This document shows, piece after piece, positions 35,463 through 46,815 of a stretch of 64,000 bases of DNA. Both the position numbers and the translations under genes were made by a program. The notes under the pieces were generated by a model. It saw only the letters and a program-made list of their open reading frames with translations, had not been told where the DNA came from and did no database searches. Source of the stretch: Massariosphaeria phaeospora (taxonomy: Eukaryota > Ascomycota > Dothideomycetes > Pleosporales); NCBI GenBank assembly GCA_011032825.1, contig JAADJZ010000005.1:749001-813000 (forward strand), read 5' to 3'. Within the stretch, counting starts at the first letter, position 1. The number at the start of each line of letters is the position of its first letter.

Positions 35463-36116
35463 CTACTCGCAGGTAGCCAACATTTTCTGCAGCACGCCCA
35501 TTAGCGTTCCATTTTCTAAAGCTGCTGCTACCCTCTCCTTGTCGCCGAGTTGTTTGTTCACAGCCTCGTCTGTGCTATGTGTCCCCTTCTTGATACGGAC
35601 GTCAACCCGGAATCGAGGAGGGAGAGCCTGCTCTAGCCGCACGCGCACTCCCAGACCGATGACAGTCGCCAGCGAGCAGTGCGTGATTGTAGGGGTGACC
35701 TCTACTAGGACGGTGCTAATGGACGAGCGAGGAGACGGTGGGGGCTGGATGTGGATGTCCGGTAGATTTACGACTGCTAGGGAGCCGAGTGATAGGGGAT
35801 GCTCCGGGTCGGAGATGGATGAAATCAGATCTGCCGAGTTGTCAGCCCTGCCACTCCCTCGCGGCACACATGGCGCTGAAACAAGGGGACGCTTAGACTC
35901 ACCGTAAATTTCCTGTGCATCAATGTCTTCAAGCGAGTCGTCCTCTGAGTCGCTTGGTGAGACCGGGCTGTCGAACGGATCGCTCAGATAATTGTAGTGC
36001 GGAATTAGGTTGTCGAACAGGCCCGTGCCCCCATCATCGCGTGTCTTCAGCGACGAGTCTGCGCGGCGCGAGGGCAGGTCGGAGGGGTTCAGGATGGTCG
36101 GGTTCGCGTTGTCCAT
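35463..36116 (-). CDS. CIA2: Cytosolic iron-sulfur assembly component 2 (MIP18/DUF59 family)
   Basis: Exons on the minus strand: 36116-35903 and 35830-35463; 193 residues. The 72-nt intron (GTGAGT...CTGACAACTCGGCAG) is in frame and stop-free, but removing it restores the strongly conserved DAQEIYDLISSISDPEHPLSL. CIA2 works with CIA1 and MMS19 to deliver [4Fe-4S] clusters to cytosolic and nuclear apoproteins. The DUF59 core follows: LAVVNLPDIHI, VEVTPTITHCSLATVIGLGVRVRL with the conserved functional Cys, LPPRFRVDVRIKKGTHSTDEAVNKQL and DKERVAAALEN. The first 70 residues are a disordered acidic leader (SDSEDDSLEDID), usual in fungi. Start: the ATG at 36116 is the only in-frame ATG near the expected N-terminus. 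A short GTGAGTC tandem run lies 100 bases upstream. It is expected to be an essential, constitutive gene. Confidence 0.95.
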   Translation of the reverse strand: MDNANPTILNPSDLPSRRADSSLKTRDDGGTGLFDNLIPHYNYLSDPFDSPVSPSDSEDDSLEDIDAQEIYGESKRPLVSAPCVPRGSGRADNSADLISSISDPEHPLSLGSLAVVNLPDIHIQPPPSPRSSISTVLVEVTPTITHCSLATVIGLGVRVRLEQALPPRFRVDVRIKKGTHSTDEAVNKQLGDKERVAAALENGTLMGVLQKMLATCE

Positions 36117-39103
36117 GGCGGGTGCGGCGCGCAACTTTCACGGAACCAGGCAGTACCAGATGGCGCGGCGAAGGGGCTCAAAAGATGGGCGGGTGCTCGG
36201 TAGTGGTGGCAGTGACGGCAGTGAGTCGTGAGTCGTGAGTCGTGAATGGTTGTTGAATTAGGCATTTCGCAGCGGCAGCGTTCGCCTGGCAAAACGCCAA
36301 GCCACGGCCCCGCCACCGTCATCCGGGCCCCAGCTGGCTGGCTGTGCAGTGTGTAGTGTGCAGACAGCGGGACTCGGGAGTGGCACTGGCAAATGCGCCT
36401 GGGCCGACGGCGAGCAAACTGTGACCAACCGCAATGCAAATCCAGCGGCAGATTACCTACATTTTGCCCGTGCACCTCACTCAAGCCTTTGGGAGCCAAC
36501 TTCGTGGAGTCGAGGCTCGCTGACAACCGCGGCCTATCTCCGCGTCTATCAGCGGCCGACGCGGGATGTGTACAAGGAGACGATCGCAGACGTGCATCAT
36601 CAATCAAGGTGGCCATGCGCAGCGCCCTGTCGAAGCGTTGCTTGCAGACGCCGCCGCTTTATCTAGCGCCTTCGCTGCTAGCTGCTGGGGAACTGCAGTC
36701 TGCAACGGGTTACGGCGCGAGGGCGGACACTACGCCTGGGTCTGGACTCTGGAGCGTTGCCAAGCCTGTGGAGACGCAGCTTGCACGTCGACCGCTCGAG
36801 TCGACCGGCGGTTTGACAGACGCCCAGGCGCCCAACAAGCCGGGTCGAAGGCTGCGTGACTGCCTGTGCGGCTTGGGGAGCTTTCGACGTCTGAAGGATG
36901 CGGATGATGGGAAAGGCGAGGCGACAACCGTCCGTGGAGCGGTGCTGATCACTCCCCTGCGGCGCTCAGGCACGCGGCAACACCGAAGCCGCCGCCCGTC
37001 CCTGGCCATCGTCCAGCAGAGGGAACCAAGGCCTTGGGACCTTCGCGGCCTACTTCTCGAAGTAGTGAAGTGGTTGGGCGCCGGACGAAGGCCGCTCTTC
37101 AGCGGGAGCATCCGATGAGTGATCGATAGCTGGCCAAGCCCCAACCACAGCAGCCGTGCCCAGTGCAAGTCGACCGCCGTTCGATATCAACGGCCGCCCC
37201 CAGGATTGTCGACATGATGGCCGTGTCCGTTGCTGTCAGTCCAGGTCGAAGCAAAGCCTGCCTGCTCACCGGACCGCCGTCGACCATGTCGACTCGACAA
37301 TCTCACCCGACTTGGCAGTGCATATTGGCTGAAGAAGCGCGTGTCGCGTGCAGCCTCGGGGGGCATCCAAGTACTCCGTACGCTTCGGTAGATGGATCTT
37401 GACAAGCCGTCGAGCTGGAGCGTGCATCGTTACTGTTGCGCGCAAGACGCTGCAGTGGCCGGCTGTGTGGTTGTTGTGCGGTCGTCGGCGTCGTGTTGGC
37501 ACGCGCAGCCCATGGAGCGCGCCGAGGCACTTCCAAGCTTGCCATCCCCGGTCGGCGGGCAGAGCAGGTTGCCAGCCCGACTAGCATCTCCTGCCAGGCG
37601 GCCACACGGGTAGCTAATAAAAGTCTACAGGTATCATGGACATGGTATGGATGTAAAGCCCACGAGCACTGGTGCGCATGGTGCAGGCGACGGGGTGAGT
37701 CGCCGTCCTGCTGTTTGCTCCTTCCGCGTTGAGTACTGATATCAAGCCACCAAAGTTGTTTCTCACCACCAACGTCCTGCGTCGGGCAGATACAAGTTAC
37801 TAGCAGAGCCCACTAAAACACCCGGTCGTCCGCCAGTCTGCTATGTACATATATGCCGGGGAGTAATAGCCGTCCGAGTGTGCAGTGTCTCCCTCGACCC
37901 TCGTGAACCATGCATGTCAGAGACGAAGGACTGCTCCTGGCACCTGCTACTAGTCATGTTGAACACGCCAGTCCCCCCCAGCTGTAACCGTATTGTCTAC
38001 TCCGTGCCCAGGGCTCCAAGGTTGAGGGTGGAGGGCCCGAGGGTCGCCGGGTCGCCGCTGTATGGGACTTCCAAGGTTGTTGACGTGAGACGTCCAACGG
38101 GAGCTGGTGGCCGGTGTGGCACTTGACTTGCTTTTGGCCCGCCGCCACCACTCGCCTTTCGTCTGGACGCAGGACGTCCCTCACTCAACCTCGACGGTTG
38201 CTCGTGATGGCGCTCGCACTGTGCGACGATGCGCAAAGGCACCATGTGCAGGGCTGACGGAGAAAACTTGGCCCCTATCCCACTTCCATGTAGCAGGCCG
38301 CCGAGTCCCAGCAGCTGCGCAGATGGCGAGACAAGACTACTCACGCTTCCACCTCTCCGTGATGCCTAGGTAGAAACTTGAATCCCCAGACCCTGCACCC
38401 CCACAACCTTACCCAGGCCACGGCACGTCCCCTGGGCCGGCGTGTCTGTTTTTAACACCTCTTACATACACTCGGGCGCGCTGACGGGCATCTCGCGAGC
38501 CGCGTCTCGTAACTCGTTGCGCCAGGTTTGGCCTCTGCTTCTGCCGCCCGTCTGCAGTCTACCAGTACCTCGACGCCCGGGCTGCGTTTCTTCCACGCCG
38601 CCAACCTCGAACCGGCCCCGTTGTCAAGCCGTTTGGGAGTCTCGTCCCTGTACTCTGCGCGCCACCATCTGCAACGCCAGAGCCACGCTGCGAGCCAGTG
38701 TTCGCGAAGCTCCGGCCTGCCAGACGTCGTCGGTCGTCCCCACCCGCCTTCTATGCGCCCTGATCTCCCGTATAATCCCAACCTCGTCCGGCGCTGCGGA
38801 GAGTTCCTGGCACCCGGCGGCCGACCTCTGACCTGCACGATAGCATTCACCTCCGTTTGCGCACCCTCACCACGCCAGCCTGCGCCGTCGCCCGGTCTTG
38901 CGTCGACGTCCTCAGCTGCGCTGATCGTCTGCTCGTCAGCGCCCAGCCGTCGTCGGGCCCAGAATCCGACCGTCCCAGGGCGCGCCTCCCATTGGCTGCC
39001 GTGACGCACTGCAACACCAACCTCACCCAACCCGGGCAACTGACCCCGCCGCCGTTCGGCCCTCTCCACCTGCGCAGTTGCGACCAAGGCCCTCAGCACC
39101 GCT
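36117..39103. other. Large GC-rich intergenic region, divergent promoters and leader
   Basis: About 3 kb between CIA2 and the Zn2Cys6 regulator, transcribed apart. Many long frames open on both strands between 36300 and 39150 (up to 241 codons), but they are Arg/Ser/Cys/Ala-rich, overlap one another and have no domain content. The last 650 bases are C- and CT-rich, probably the leader of the regulator gene. Confidence 0.5.
36221..36246. repeat. GTGAGTC tandem repeat, about 3.7 units
   Basis: Three exact 7-base units and a partial fourth, just upstream of the CIA2 start. Short tandem repeat in promoter or leader DNA. Confidence 0.8.
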
Positions 39104-42100
39104 ATGCCCAGCGAGACGACCGGCCGCCCGCTGCTCCCGCACACTGCGCAGATGCAGAGCTTCACGTTTGCGCCGCCGACGCTGGCGCCGCGCGAGAACC
39201 AGCGGAGTAAGTTGCTCTGGCGCTCCCTGCATGAACCGCGACGCAGGCACTGACGAGAGCATGTAGACTATGTCTTTGTAGACGAGCACAACAGGCACAA
39301 GCGCCTCAAAGGTTAGCCCGCAGCCTCCCCGTGCCCCACTCAACACCCCGGCACTGACTGCAGATAGTGATGCGAGCATGCGAGGGCTGCCGCAGACGCA
39401 AGATCAAGTGCGATGCGGCCACCACCAATGCGTGGCCCTGCGCCGCCTGTATCCGTCTGAAGTTGAACTGCGTACCGCCCACTGTGAGCTACGACAAGGA
39501 CTACAGTACCGGCACCCAGACTTTTGAACTTGAAGAGACGCCAGCCTCGGATATCCAGCAGGACTACCAGCATTCGGGTGTGATGCCACACAACTACCCC
39601 CAGCAGATGCCGCCTGCGATGCCCACTCCGGTCACAGGGCCGTATTCTGACGGTACCATGTATCAAACAGCAGCCTATGTCACCCAGCAACCGCAGGAGC
39701 ACCTGCAATATCCGCCCTTGGCCCAGAGCCAGGTCGCCCAACAGAGCATGAACTATCCGCAGCAGACGTATTCCGAAGCCCAAGCCGTTGCCCCTGTCGA
39801 GACCATCGGGACCCCAGACACGGAGGCCAGCTGGAGGAGTGATCCGACGGGGAATTTGACCGATGCACTGGGGGATCTCAAGATTGACCATACAGCACTT
39901 GGTGAGAAAGAAGTTGATTCGGGACCTTTTCAAATGTTAACTGTGACAGCACCATATATCACGAACCAGAAGAAGGCTCTAGCAGAAGAGCCCGCGCAAG
40001 AAGAGACCGAGGTGCATTTACCTCCGTCGGCAAGCCTTGACCACACTGTCCGAATTCCTGCCGAAATGGTACCCTCGGAAGAGCAGGCTTTACAGTATTT
40101 TGACTATTTCTTTACTAACATTCATCCATACTGTCCTGTCGTGAACAAACCCTACTTCTATCAACAGTGGCAAACAGCACGAGATTCTATTTCGCCCTTG
40201 ATGCTGGAGGCCATCTTTGCGTGCTCGACGCTCATGCTCGGAGATGTTGCAGAAGGGCATAAATGGTTGGCACTTGCGTCTAGTAGGTAGCCTTCTTACT
40301 CGTTATTTTTTCGCATATTTCATCTCTTGCTGACATTTACTTCTCAGAGCACGAAGAAAGCTTCAAGGACGTGTCCCGCTTGAGCACTATGCAGGCTATG
40401 ATTCTACTTTTAAAAGCGCGGGAGTCTTCACCGAAGCGTGGCTATTTTTGGCGTTCCTGGATGAACGTTGTCAGCCTCGTTGCGATGGGCAAGGACCTTG
40501 AGATGGATGAGCACTACGAAATGCACCAACTAAACAAACCATGTGGCTCCTCGATACACGACTGCATTGCAAAGACTCGAGTTTGGCATATGCTGTTCAT
40601 TCTGGAAGTAATGATTGGAGGTCCACAGGGTGAGTAGCAAGCTGCGTTCTTCAAATATATGCTAATATCTCGCCAGGACGATATGACTTTGGAGTCGGAC
40701 TTCACACGGTTGATTTTGAATTACCTAGGCTCGTCGCCGGACAGGATGCCTCGGAGTACCAGATCGCACGCCAATTTAGTCAGTATATCCGGATCGTGAA
40801 AAACATTCAAACAACCACGCTCCTTTATGGACGCATGAGGAAGAAAACCGAAGACTGGGCTTTGGATCCCAATTTCGTGGGCCATAACGCAGATTTTCCC
40901 GTGTGGTTACGGGAGCTCCCCGGAGACATGCAAATTGACTATCCCCCGAACGGCGTGGTTCCTTGGATCCCTTCACATTACATTGCGAACATGCATTGCT
41001 ATCACTATCTCGGAGTCATTATGCATATTCGACCACAACTACATGCTGTCTCCGACTCTTATGATGGTATGTGGAAGCAACACATGCTCTCATGCTATTC
41101 CGCAGCAAAGAACATGTGTAAACTCCAAGAGGCTATCGTGAAGATGTACGGTCCTGCAGGCTTATTGTGCATGCAAAGAGGCATCAGTTTTACCATCTAC
41201 TGCGTTCTTACGTGTACGATGCTTCATTTGGTGAGTGGTCTAGAAGTATCGCCGCCAGTTTTGTTCTAACAAATTTCAGGTCGCCATTACTTGTCCAGAT
41301 CCAGACATTAACAGCGACGCCAGAGAATTCTTCGCTCGACATATGCGCATCCTAGAGATTTGTGCTCCTTCGTGGCCAATGCCGGAGATGCAGCAGCAGA
41401 TAAATAACCTTCGCCAGGCCTTTTCAGCCGATGTCTCTAAGCCATTCGAGCTAAAGCCCACTTTTCCCTTTGGAAGCCCCCAGGTGCCTACGCAGTCCAG
41501 TCCCATGAGCAACGAGGGGTCGTACAGGTCCCGCCTTCCAAGCCAACAGTCGCCTCTATCCCAACCAGGTCAGGTCAACTACCATGCCCACCCCATCACT
41601 CCACCAGTCTCGGCGTCTGACCATGGACTCAAGGCTGACTCGCCGGTAGCTCAGTCACTGGTCATGATAGCACCGGGTCAACGTGGGTCGCATTCCGCGC
41701 AGGGTATGCAAATGCAAGAGCCAGTGCAATGGAACCCACAACGTATATTTGAGTGAGTTGTGCGCCTGTTCCCTCCCACAAAACCGCTAACTGACGTGCA
41801 CAGTCAATGGAATGTGGCCTTCGGTACGCCCCCTCCGAGCACTTCGTCCCAATCATCCCCGCCACTAAGACACCCCCGCGCAGGCAGCAACTACGATATC
41901 CGGACCACAGCCCAGGAAAGCAGCCAGCCGAACTATCAACTACCCAATACCTCTCCCCATTCGAACAGCTTGCAGAGTGCCCATCCACAGCTTCCACCCT
42001 CGTCCAATTATGCCGCTTCCAACGTGCCTTATGTTACCCCAACGATGTGGCAGGAGGTCGTCCAGCAATCTTTTCCGGATGGTTTAAAGCGGCGATGGGA

Positions 42101-42152
42101 TCATGGACACCCATCGATGGTAGACCAATCTATGTACAAGCGGGCAAGATGA
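39104..42152 (+). CDS. Zn(II)2Cys6 fungal transcription factor, 7 exons, 906 aa
   Basis: Exons: 39104-39206, 39267-39311, 39368-40282, 40348-40629, 40677-41230, 41280-41752 and 41804-42152; the sum is 907 codons with the stop. All six introns (47-65 nt) are GT...AG. The short exon 2 reads NYVFVDEHNRHKRLK and joins to VMRACEGC. The zinc cluster at about 54-84 is C-x2-C-x6-C-x9-C-x2-C-x6-C (CEGCRRRKIKC...PCAACIRLKLNC), a Gal4-type binuclear DNA-binding domain. A long Gln/Pro-rich linker follows, then at about 290-620 the fungal regulatory domain: YFDYFFTNIHPYCPVVNKPYF, LEAIFACSTLML, RGYFWRSWMNVVSLVAMGKDLE and HDCIAKTRVWHMLFILEVMIGG. The C-terminal 250 residues are Ser/Pro/Gln-rich, probably an activation region, and end in KRRWDHGH. 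It should be nuclear. I do not assign an orthologue; acetate, sugar and lipid regulators share this layout. Confidence 0.93.
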
Positions 42153-43975
42153 TTATTCCCTCAACTGGTAAGATTTTGTCCACACAATACGAAGATGACC
42201 CCGTTACCGCGCCTATCAACGATCGGCTGGATGGGCACAATACTATGGTCACATTTGCACTCAATATTCCGAGATCACGCGAGGCTGCCTTGCCACCTGC
42301 GCAGCCCGAATATCTCGATGCATGTTTCTACCCAGTCACGGACGATTATACAAAGCCTCCTACCAAGCGACATGGTAGGCACATGTTAGAAAACATGGTT
42401 CGACCTGTTGCTGGCACCAACGACGGGTTGCGGAGAGGACGCGAATAACAGCCCTTCCCGTCACGCTTTTCGACGGCATACCGAGAGATCGACATTGATA
42501 CGTGTCACAGACCAAAACTCATTATTGTTCCATTGCATACGGAGTATATACAACACCGATCAACTTCCGAAAAGGATGGGATTCATTGGAAGAAAAATGT
42601 TCAATCCAGCCACAGGATCAAGTAGATCCATGCTTTAGAGCGGACGGATCTCAGAATTGTATTTTTAATTCATTTACGTTAAAGGAGACCTGGATTCCTG
42701 GTTTCGGAACAATTACTCGAACATGGCATAAAGCTATTTGGCCAATCAAGGCTTGGGCTGCGCTTTGCTTCGCCCCTGCATCTCGACATACCCTGTTAGA
42801 TACTGCAACCCCCATTTGTTCCGGTGCAGCGGAGAATCTTTGTGCACCTATCATGATGTATACCAAGATACGGTCTCTCCAGCAGCGCTCAAGCGACAGT
42901 CCCACCTACAATGACGACAGATCGCTAAGAACGGTCCGACTTTCGAAGGTCATGTTGGTAGTTATCCCGGGGGTTTAAGAGTTATTCGCATGTGTTGCTC
43001 GAGATCCTACGTGCCAATAGAGGTCAATCTTCCTGTAAGCGACAAGACATGATATGCTTGCTGCAGTAGTCCAACGTTTCCCTGCAAGCCTCCTCCCATA
43101 TTGCTTTTACAACTTTTAGAACGTAAATCACCCACCAACAACCCGTGCTTGATACTATCAGCTGTGAGAGTCTAATCTCATTGCGATTAGCCTAGTATGC
43201 TTTCTATGATCCCCGATCATCAGCCAGGCTATACTACCTTGTGTTTTTTTCAAGTTCTAGGGATATATTCACTTGGGGGTTTTTACTACTAAACAAAGAC
43301 AATTGAACACTGCTTCCGGTATCCCGTTCTAAAATAAGTAAAACCAAGAAGCGTAGAAGTGGTATCGATGTTTAATAGCAAGTCTGGGCGTGGAACAGTC
43401 CCTGCAGAATGCAGCTAGTATATCCAGGCGGTACAGGCAAACAACCAAGCTTGGGACTAGGAGCACAGTCGCCGTATCCGACCGACCCGTCTTTACCTTT
43501 AAAAACTAGACTACCCTAGCCTGCAATTGCCACACACGGGCTCGGCATTCGGTTCGATTGAAGTTCCGGGCTCATTATTCAGACATGTGAAGCCGGGAGA
43601 AAGACAGTCCAGCACTGCCTATAAGCGGCGGCCTGCCCACGGGCCGTCTATGCGCGTAGGTAAGAGGGGAATCCTAGTAAGCTGCGGACCGTGCACAAGC
43701 TTATACTGCCTACCTTGGAAGACGTGCCGCGTGTCGTCTAGCCTAATGAGTAATAAGCGGACTAGGAAGGCTGACGTCGAAGATCAACCATCGACCACCC
43801 CCTCCAGCATGCTGACATACATAGTTCCCGTACCGCGCACCACTACGCTACGGGACTAGGAACCAGGTCCGGCCGTATTGGGGCTAAGCGCGAGTCGCAA
43901 TCCGCCTTGTGGCGCATCTCTACCCAACGACCTTCTCAATTCGCAACGTCGGTGAGTATCATGACGATGATCGTT
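42153..43975. other. Intergenic region downstream of the Zn2Cys6 regulator
   Basis: About 1.8 kb. The first 300 bases are probably 3' untranslated DNA. A 158-codon plus-strand frame (42502-42978) has no recognisable domain and is not called. The rest is AT-richer, with no RNA gene seen. Confidence 0.5.
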
Positions 43976-44322
43976 GCGGCGTGCTATTTCTAACCCACCC
44001 TACCACTAAATCTAACCCACCCAGATTAGTAAGCACATTAATACGCTAGATTATCTCGCTGCTAGTATCTATCTAGTATCTATTTAGATTAAATACAAAT
44101 ATTTTACAGCTGCTACCTGCCTGTTGCTGCTACCTGCCTGTTACTAAGGTCCTAGAAAAGATTTCAGCTGCGTACAGAGTATAGGTAGCGGGCGATAGGC
44201 AGGTAGCAGCTGTGAAATATTTGTATTTAATCTAAACAGATACTAGATAGATACTGTTAATATGCTTACTAATTTGGGTGGGTTAGATTTAGCGCTGGGG
44301 TGGGTTAGAAATAGCACGCCGC
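43976..44322. mobile_element. MITE with long terminal inverted repeats and 8-bp target duplication (hAT-like)
   Basis: The 347-bp element is bounded by a perfect 8-bp direct repeat TGATCGTT at 43968-43975 and 44323-44330. Its ends are exact inverted copies (GCGGCGTGCTATTTCTAACC at the left, the complement at the right). The inverted similarity continues inward about 150 bases: CTAAATCTAACCCACCC, ATTAGTAAGCA, TATCTATCTAGTATCT, TTTAGATTAAATACAAATAT and ACAGCTGCTACCTGCC match on both arms. The left arm has about 20 extra bases. There is no coding capacity. Eight-base target duplications are the rule for hAT transposases, so a nonautonomous hAT derivative is the best reading; the superfamily is inferred. 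It lies about 550 bp upstream of the F-box gene. Confidence 0.87.
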
Positions 44323-44330
44323 TGATCGTT

Positions 44331-44872
44331 TGGACGGCTCTGTTAACTCATCTTAGGGTCAACCGTCGAGCATCGGTTGGATTCCTTATGAATGATCAGG
44401 CTAGTCTGGTCAACACGGGCTCTGGCGTCGCTCCTATTTCACATATCACAGAATGCAACTCTACCTTGGATCTTCTTATAGTCTTTCTTTTCTCGACCTT
44501 TTCATGTCTTCCATCGTCTAATGACATCACCGAAGTGTTAAATTCCCAAAGTTTTTCAGCAATCATAGTCGCACGACACTTCCGGACTGCGCATATTAAG
44601 GACTGTGCGGTGTTGAGTTTCACCGGTGAATTTTCTGATGTTCTTCATTAAGCTTAGTGCACTGTTATTTGGCGCTAACGTTATCGCATCGGACCCTCTT
44701 GTTTCTGCTTGTTTTCACTGATTATTCTGCTTGAGAATAGGTAGGTGTTAGAGCAACTGTTGCGTCAACAGTCCACAATGCAACCTGCATTATTCAATTC
44801 CACGACCCTTAGTATATATTGTCTACTTCCTCTGTTGTAAATACTTACACCACAACCAAGACTCAACCCAAG
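44331..44872. other. Intergenic region between the MITE and the F-box gene
   Basis: About 540 bases that should contain the F-box gene promoter. A TATATATT string lies at 44813-44820, about 55 bases before the ATG, possibly too close to serve as the TATA box. Nothing else seen. Confidence 0.45.
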
Positions 44873-46177
44873 ATGCACACCACGATCTCCCTTACCGATG
44901 GGACCTCGAAGATGATCGGATCGCTTCCCACTGAACTACTAACTGAAGTGGTGGAATACCTTACTGATAAGAAAGATATACAGTCTGCGCGGCTTGTGTG
45001 TCACGGGTTCAATGACTGTTCATGGAAACCATTTGGAGCCTGCATAAGCGAGACCACCTTTGACTTATACACCAAGCGCAGCATGGGGAATCTTCGGAGT
45101 ATCACGAACAACATACATCTTATCCCACATGTCAAAAAGCTGACGTTCGGGGCCATGCTTTCACCTTTTGTTGAGCTCTATGACCCTACTAGCGAGAAGA
45201 GCTGTAGTTATTCGGGCGTGGTCGAAGTAGACCCGTTCGAGTTTACAAGAATCAGTACATTGACAACTGACACCTCTCGCCGGATCTGGTACCCATCCTT
45301 ATGGAACGTCGACAATACCGATAGCAACGTCGCGCCAACCTCCCACTCTACAAGTTGGCAAAAGCAATTCGCCGTGGAAGCTCTCGCTTCATACCTCTCG
45401 AAGCTTGACAAACTGACCTCAGTCACATACACGAGACGTTCAGAATGGGTGGGGTACGGTGCGATGTTTGTTCAAAACAGCGCACGGCCTTTTGAAGTGT
45501 TGCGTGTAGCTCCAATACGGAGGAGTGCCTCAGCCGACATCGGCCTTGATGTGCTTCTACGTGCTATGGACCAGGGAGGCGTTCAACCAACGGAACTTTC
45601 AATCCCCGTAACAACGTTTGATAGTCATTCGTTCGTCACATTCATACCTGACTCGATGCTTCGGAAGGTCCTGTCGAAGGTGGAAAACCTGACATTGATG
45701 GGCCACTTTGGCCATTACTACGCTTTACTCATGGATTATCCTGATTTCGAGTTCGTTCACTCGAATCTACCCCGACTGAAAGAGTTAACATTGAATGCGT
45801 GGAACAGCTTCAATATGGCCAAGACCCTGGAAACGTTTCCGAGTCCCGTTCAGCTGAAACACTTCGTTCCTGGAGATTGTCCCATCGACATGCGATCGAA
45901 CGGTCTGTATGACTTCATAGCCCACGTGAGCAGCAAGCTTATCCGCAGTCTCCGGGTCGAGGTCTCTTGTTATGGTGACGATTCTCTGCGGCCGCTTCTC
46001 CGATTCCTCCGCACTTCTCGCATCTATCTGGACTTCATAGAAATTGAAGCGCTTCCGGAACATGAGGACCAACCAAAGAGGGACTACGCAGAATGGCATT
46101 ACAAGCATGGTACCACCGTCCCGCTGGATCTGCTCTCTGGGGCCGCCAAGGAGTTTCGCCTCATTCCGCCAGAGTAG
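44873..46177 (+). CDS. F-box protein, 434 aa
   Basis: A single exon. The first in-frame ATG is at 44873 (MHTTISLTDG); the frame is open a little further upstream without an ATG. An F-box at about 15-55 is clear: IGSLPTELLTEVVEYLTDKKDIQ followed by SARLVCHGFND, the Leu-Pro-x-Glu-Leu pattern that binds Skp1 in SCF ubiquitin ligases. The rest (about 90-434) is a fungal substrate-recognition region with LRR-like lines (LPRLKELTLNAWNSF, LKHFVPGDCPIDM, SKLIRSLRVEV) but without regular repeats. No membrane segment. F-box proteins of this kind are numerous and poorly conserved in filamentous ascomycetes; the substrate is unknown. It may belong to the same broad class as the decayed locus at 33.5-34.6 kb. 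A MITE sits upstream in its promoter region. Confidence 0.88.
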   Translation: MHTTISLTDGTSKMIGSLPTELLTEVVEYLTDKKDIQSARLVCHGFNDCSWKPFGACISETTFDLYTKRSMGNLRSITNNIHLIPHVKKLTFGAMLSPFVELYDPTSEKSCSYSGVVEVDPFEFTRISTLTTDTSRRIWYPSLWNVDNTDSNVAPTSHSTSWQKQFAVEALASYLSKLDKLTSVTYTRRSEWVGYGAMFVQNSARPFEVLRVAPIRRSASADIGLDVLLRAMDQGGVQPTELSIPVTTFDSHSFVTFIPDSMLRKVLSKVENLTLMGHFGHYYALLMDYPDFEFVHSNLPRLKELTLNAWNSFNMAKTLETFPSPVQLKHFVPGDCPIDMRSNGLYDFIAHVSSKLIRSLRVEVSCYGDDSLRPLLRFLRTSRIYLDFIEIEALPEHEDQPKRDYAEWHYKHGTTVPLDLLSGAAKEFRLIPPE

Positions 46178-46815
46178 GATACTTTCATGCGAGAACGCTG
46201 GGCAAAGGGAGAGTGGGTGGAGGATTCAGGACCGAGCCGGGACTGGGACCCCACTAGCCCCGCTTGAGTCATCAACTAGATGAGCACTACTGAGCAAGTT
46301 TGGAGTGTTACTCCTACGGAAGTTGTGGCAGCTATGATTTGGCTACCTGATACAACCAGTTACCTATTGGATGAAATACTGTAGAAGGGGGTACATAATA
46401 TAGCAATACCAATCTGATATGCAATTTACATAAAATCTTTCAAACTATGAAAAAACTCTATCTGTGCCACGCCACTTGTACAAGCTGCTTTGAAATGTGA
46501 CGCAACATAGACTAGTAAGGTCGAAAGTCTCTATGACTGGCACCGGAGGGGTAGATCATGCTACTTACTATACCACAAGTATGTATGGTGGTACCATGGG
46601 TAATTTTCTCGACACCGTCACCCTATCAGCTTAAACTGATACTGAAAACAACATCCGTCGCAAATCAACACAGCTAGACGAACGCAGGATCCGACAGTCC
46701 AGAATTTTGAAGACACTGTCAGATATGTTTTGAGCAAAGTATCATAATTTTGTGCTCAACTTAGACTACTCAGAGGTACTGTTACGCAGCCTCCGAAAAC
46801 AGTACTGTTACAAAT
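46178..46815. other. Intergenic region between convergent genes
   Basis: About 640 AT-rich bases holding the 3' ends of the F-box gene and the secreted LVIVD gene. No gene or repeat seen. Confidence 0.55.

Noticed and set aside
36393..37118. A 241-codon plus-strand frame upstream of the Zn2Cys6 regulator
   Set aside because: Overlaps other equally long frames on both strands in GC-rich DNA, no domain content.
38452..39165. A 237-codon minus-strand frame
   Set aside because: Overlaps the leader and first exon of the regulator on the other strand; composition of GC-rich noncoding DNA.
42502..42978. A 158-codon plus-strand frame after the regulator
   Set aside because: No recognisable motif, no paired introns or neighbours; not enough to call a gene.
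44262..44651. A 129-codon plus-strand frame starting within the MITE
   Set aside because: Half of it lies in the inverted arm of the element; no domain.
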